Shown here piece after piece: positions 60,701-64,000 of a DNA stretch of 64,000 bases (positions are counted from its first letter, which is position 1; each line of letters opens with the position of its first letter). Under the pieces are notes generated by a model, which had not been told where the DNA came from, did no database searches, and saw only the letters and a program-made list of their open reading frames with translations. The DNA comes from Talinum fruticosum. Its lineage: Eukaryota; Streptophyta; Magnoliopsida; Caryophyllales; Talinaceae. The translations under genes and the position numbers were made by a program. The DNA is taken from positions 3,898,501 through 3,962,500 of the forward strand of contig JAITYX010000040.1 of assembly GCA_021018815.1 (NCBI GenBank), written 5' to 3'.

Positions 60701-63608
60701 TATAGACACCTAAAAAGTGTCACTCGTTTATCTCTTTTATTTATTGTTGGCTCGATGATGAAAACTCGAGTCCTGTTTGAGGATTTGGATCACGGACTAA
60801 ATTTGATTGGTGCGATGGAAGCAATAAACCACAAAGAACACTTAGCATCAACTAAATAGCCTCTTGCCTTAGGTCGGTCCAAAAATCCCGAAGGTTTGCT
60901 CGGGGAGAGTCCGAGTCACCCTAGAGGGGAGGGGGTGAATAGGGTGATAGAATTATTTCGTGGAAACGTTAGCTCTTTTGTTAACGAAGAGACAAAGACA
61001 GGTTCCGAGTCAAACAGCGAGGTCGAAAAGCTTGGACTCGAAATGCTACCACGAATAAACAAGCAAGTTAAGCGAGAGTAATATGACTGTGCGAGTCTAG
61101 AATGAACTCGGAAAGATAGCACTTAGAAATTATGTGGAAACCCTCCTGGGGCAGAAAACCACGGACCGTGTCAATCCGGACACGAAGTCAAATCCACTAT
61201 TTTGAGTCCACAAAATACCGTGAGCTGATCGAACCCGAGTTGCTCCCTTAGACAACTCTATACAAGTTTTCCTAGACTCGAAATTCCCTTATCCGATCTA
61301 CTACTTCCTAGCTGAGATAACCCTTATAGCTAGGGACAACTAAGCTGAGTTAACCCTTACGGCTTAGTCAAGGGACCTTACAAAGAAAGTAAGAAAGAGT
61401 TTGTAACTAAGTATAAGACCTTACAACTCGGAAGGTAATGAATTACAGAATAGGAGTTGTAAGTAGAGGATTGAGAATGAATACAAAGACTTTGAGCAAG
61501 TATGTGTATTAACAATATGTTCGGCAATCTTCAAGTCTTGTGAAGTGGCTTCTATTTATAGATGACCGAGGCAAAGTAGCCGTTATCTTCATCTGCTGAC
61601 TGAGAGTCCTCTGTGACCGTTGAGAGAAGCTTTCGAGTCACTCGGAAAGTATCCGTTGTAATGTGAACGTTGGACAACGGTTTAACTCTCTTGGAAGTCC
61701 CAAAACCATTGGCGGTGTCTTGAAAGATAAGGTAGAAACCATCGTTAAGCTTGGCGTTCCAGTTTTCCAGATTTGGAAACAGACGGCCACGACACAATCT
61801 TCTGGGACTCGGAGCGAGAGAAGGTGAAATGCCATGTCTGCCTGGTGATTTGACATTCGAAGCCGGTTACTTTTGTAGTTTGAAAAGTGTATCCTCGTTT
61901 GAATAACCTACAAAAGTAAAGCAATTTTGGTTCTCAAAGTATGAAATACTTTGGTCCAAGATTAGACACGAGATAATAAAATAATTATGATAATTAATCA
62001 ACTAATTATCCGAGTCGGAAGAGAAGTGGAATTTTTGAGTCTAATAACTATATAACTCAAAATTCCATCCGACTTAGTCTAAGCGATAGATCAAGATAAG
62101 TAAAGAATATCGAGTGAGATAACTTGATATAGACTAAGTATGAAACAGACTAGAGGTACTGCCTCTAATGAAATTGAGCTTATAATCGAAGCCGGTTTCG
62201 AGTGAGAGAAGGTGAAACACTAGTCCACTCAATCTGCGATAAATCGAGTGATCCTGGACTCGAAGGACTCGGAACAAACAATCGGTTTTCGAGTCACTTA
62301 AACAAGCGCAATAAACACATGAAGTGCAAGTTGTAGTACTTAGAGAGGATACCATTTCATTCAGAAAAGTTTCTAAAACACGAGAGAATGCCTTGGAATC
62401 AAAACTCTATAAATACGAGATGGTTATTCCCGATCCATGTAATGTAACTCGAAATGCGTTGAGCGAGTGTCCGAGTCTTCAAATCCCTTTTCTTTCGGAT
62501 GGTTCAAGCCCGGGCCAAGCCTCCAGAGTCGGCAGGAGTGCAGTGCTGCATACGGAAAATTCCGAGGCTTAGATTTACGCATTTCACTTTTTATCCAACC
62601 GGACACGAAGCTAAAGACCTCAAGAGGATGTTAAGTGTTGCATTTCATGATCACAGGCATCAAAGTGTTCCATTTAAGCTCCAAGACAGTCCGCCCGAGA
62701 GTAGGAGCTGTTTCCCTCAAAACGACACCGTGGCCGGCTCCCCTACCTAGGTTATTTCAATTGAGACGCCTCGTTTTGGCCTAAAGACTCCCTTTTGTAG
62801 CACGGACGAGCACAAAACCCTATAAATAAACTCCCTTTTATCCGGTCTTATCACTTCATTTTGGCCTGATTTTTTGTTGCCAATTTTACTAATTTCATTT
62901 ATGACCTAGGTCTCTCCCTATAAATAGAGAGCTTTAGCTCTCATTTTGAGGACGACTTCAGCCTATGTGTTACACTATTACTGAATACTTACCCTGAATG
63001 GCTTATCCCTCGGCGTCACACTCTCTGAAACCCGATTAAGAGCTACTAAAATACTCCTCTTTGTTTTCCGATCTCTTGCTCTCTTTTTATCATATTCCTA
63101 CTCTACTTTCCATTCCAATCAACATCCGAACTCGAAAACTCTATCATTCATACATCCTTTACCTACCTACACTTAAAACTAAAAAAAAGCCTCTCTATTC
63201 ACCACTATTGCATCACCGGATCCGAGATCCGGATCCGAGATCCAGATTAATAGGTTGGACAACCTCGAGGGTATTGATTCGATCTTCACAACAATTTACT
63301 TATTTATTTTATGCTTTGATCGTTTTCAGTATTGTGGAGAAAGTTATATCGCTTTTAATTCCTCCCCGCGAGATGTAATCCTTTTATTTCTCGCTTTCTT
63401 TTATTTCTCGCATTTCTTTTCTTTTCGCTTTCGTTTTCTTTACCGCTTTCCTTTTATCTGCCTTTACCGCTTTCATTTATGTTTGGGTTGCTTTGTTTCG
63501 CACTTCATGTTGTATGCTTGTGTTCAATACACTATTTTGATTCAATACTCAAACTAGTGATGGTCGTCATTTACCGGGCGGAACGGAAGCGCTTATCCCT
63601 ACGTTTAC
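60701..63608 (+). repeat. 3' LTR of Tat derivative, split by a solo LTR
   Basis: Parts 60701-60888 and 62487-63608. It begins TATAGACACC where the Tat 5' LTR has TGTAGACACC. When the insert is removed, GGTCGGTCCAAAAATCC joins CTTTTCTTTCGGATGG, as in the Tat LTR (reverse of 23215-23260). TATA box TATAAATAG at 62929-62937. The LTR's right end is lost where a new LTR-like start begins at 63609. Confidence 0.82.
60889..62481 (-). mobile_element. Sirevirus solo LTR
   Basis: 1593 bp on the minus strand, TGAAGACTCGGAC (62481) to CCTTCG (60889), flanked by AATCC at 60884-60888 and 62482-62486, a perfect 5-bp duplication. TATA box on the minus strand at 61552-61560. As in the solo LTR at 4579, its last base is G, not A. 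Confidence 0.93.

Positions 63609-64000
<392 letters not shown>

Larger units (their letters stand above)
55813..63608 (+). mobile_element. Tat-derived retrotransposon without pol
   Basis: Plus strand: part of the 5' LTR (55813-56758), primer site, a leader with a tandem array, a decayed gag, a second tandem array, a purine tract and the 3' LTR (60701-63608, split by a Sirevirus solo LTR). LTR, primer site, leader repeats and gag all match the Tat element at 1-23433, but no RT, RNase H or integrase is found between gag (ending near 59050) and the 3' LTR. It looks like a non-autonomous derivative depending on Tat proteins. The left half of the 5' LTR is lost at the junction with the truncated Sirevirus. 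Confidence 0.8.

Overview
The window is nuclear DNA from a large, transposon-rich flowering-plant genome. The evidence is nested LTR retrotransposons of plant-specific lineages (Ty1/copia Sirevirus, Ty3/gypsy Tat, chromovirus-like long-LTR derivatives), plant LINE fragments, and one host gene of the plant F-box/kelch family. I cannot name the species. About nine tenths of the window is transposon-derived and almost every element gene is broken. No rRNA, tRNA or CRISPR was seen.

Layout. (1) 1-23433: a Ty3/gypsy Tat element on the minus strand (gag, protease, RT, RNase H and integrase read right to left; 5' LTR 21459-23433). Its 3' LTR lies outside the window to the left, and a plus-strand (antisense) coding remnant sits beyond integrase. 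This element is split by a 12.5-kb Sirevirus-type copia element (3490-15989, plus, 5-bp target duplication AAATG). The Sirevirus 5' LTR is itself split by an inverted solo LTR of the same family (4579-6080). (2) 23434-41560: a minus-strand LINE ORF1 (DUF4283-like) split by a long-LTR non-autonomous element (23672-40891, target duplication CTAGT), which carries a second, related non-autonomous element in its 5' LTR (23877-32412). (3) 42051-42632: a small element built of degenerate TTCGGGT-type repeats with a 9-bp target duplication. 42669-45770: a solo LTR with duplication AGTAC. (4) 46318-48700: the only convincing host gene, an F-box/kelch-repeat protein on the minus strand with a 5'-UTR intron. 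Two single-base frameshifts both fall in homopolymer runs. (5) 48800-51400: promoter side, a microsatellite, an exon-like fragment, and an AT-rich zone full of TGATGAAT-type words. (6) 51420-55812: a LINE 3' fragment fused to a truncated Sirevirus. (7) 55813-63608: a Tat-derived element without pol, carrying two tandem-repeat arrays, its 3' LTR split by another Sirevirus solo LTR (60889-62481). (8) 63609-64000: the start of a further LTR and long TAA/TAAA microsatellites at the window edge.

How it fits together. Target duplications fix the order of insertion: Tat before Sirevirus before solo LTR; LINE before outer long-LTR element before inner one; Tat derivative before its solo LTR. All four TG..CA-type LTR groups keep recognisable primer sites: initiator-Met tRNA type for the copia and long-LTR elements, a different type for Tat. 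The two long-LTR elements and the pol-less Tat derivative encode no proteins of their own and would depend on relatives. I saw no clearly new gene system. The strongest unusual signals are the TTCGGGT-repeat element, the recurring TG..CG LTR ends, the tandem arrays inside the Tat derivative, and a CAG/CTG-linked indel pattern between duplicated copies that looks like a sequencing artefact.
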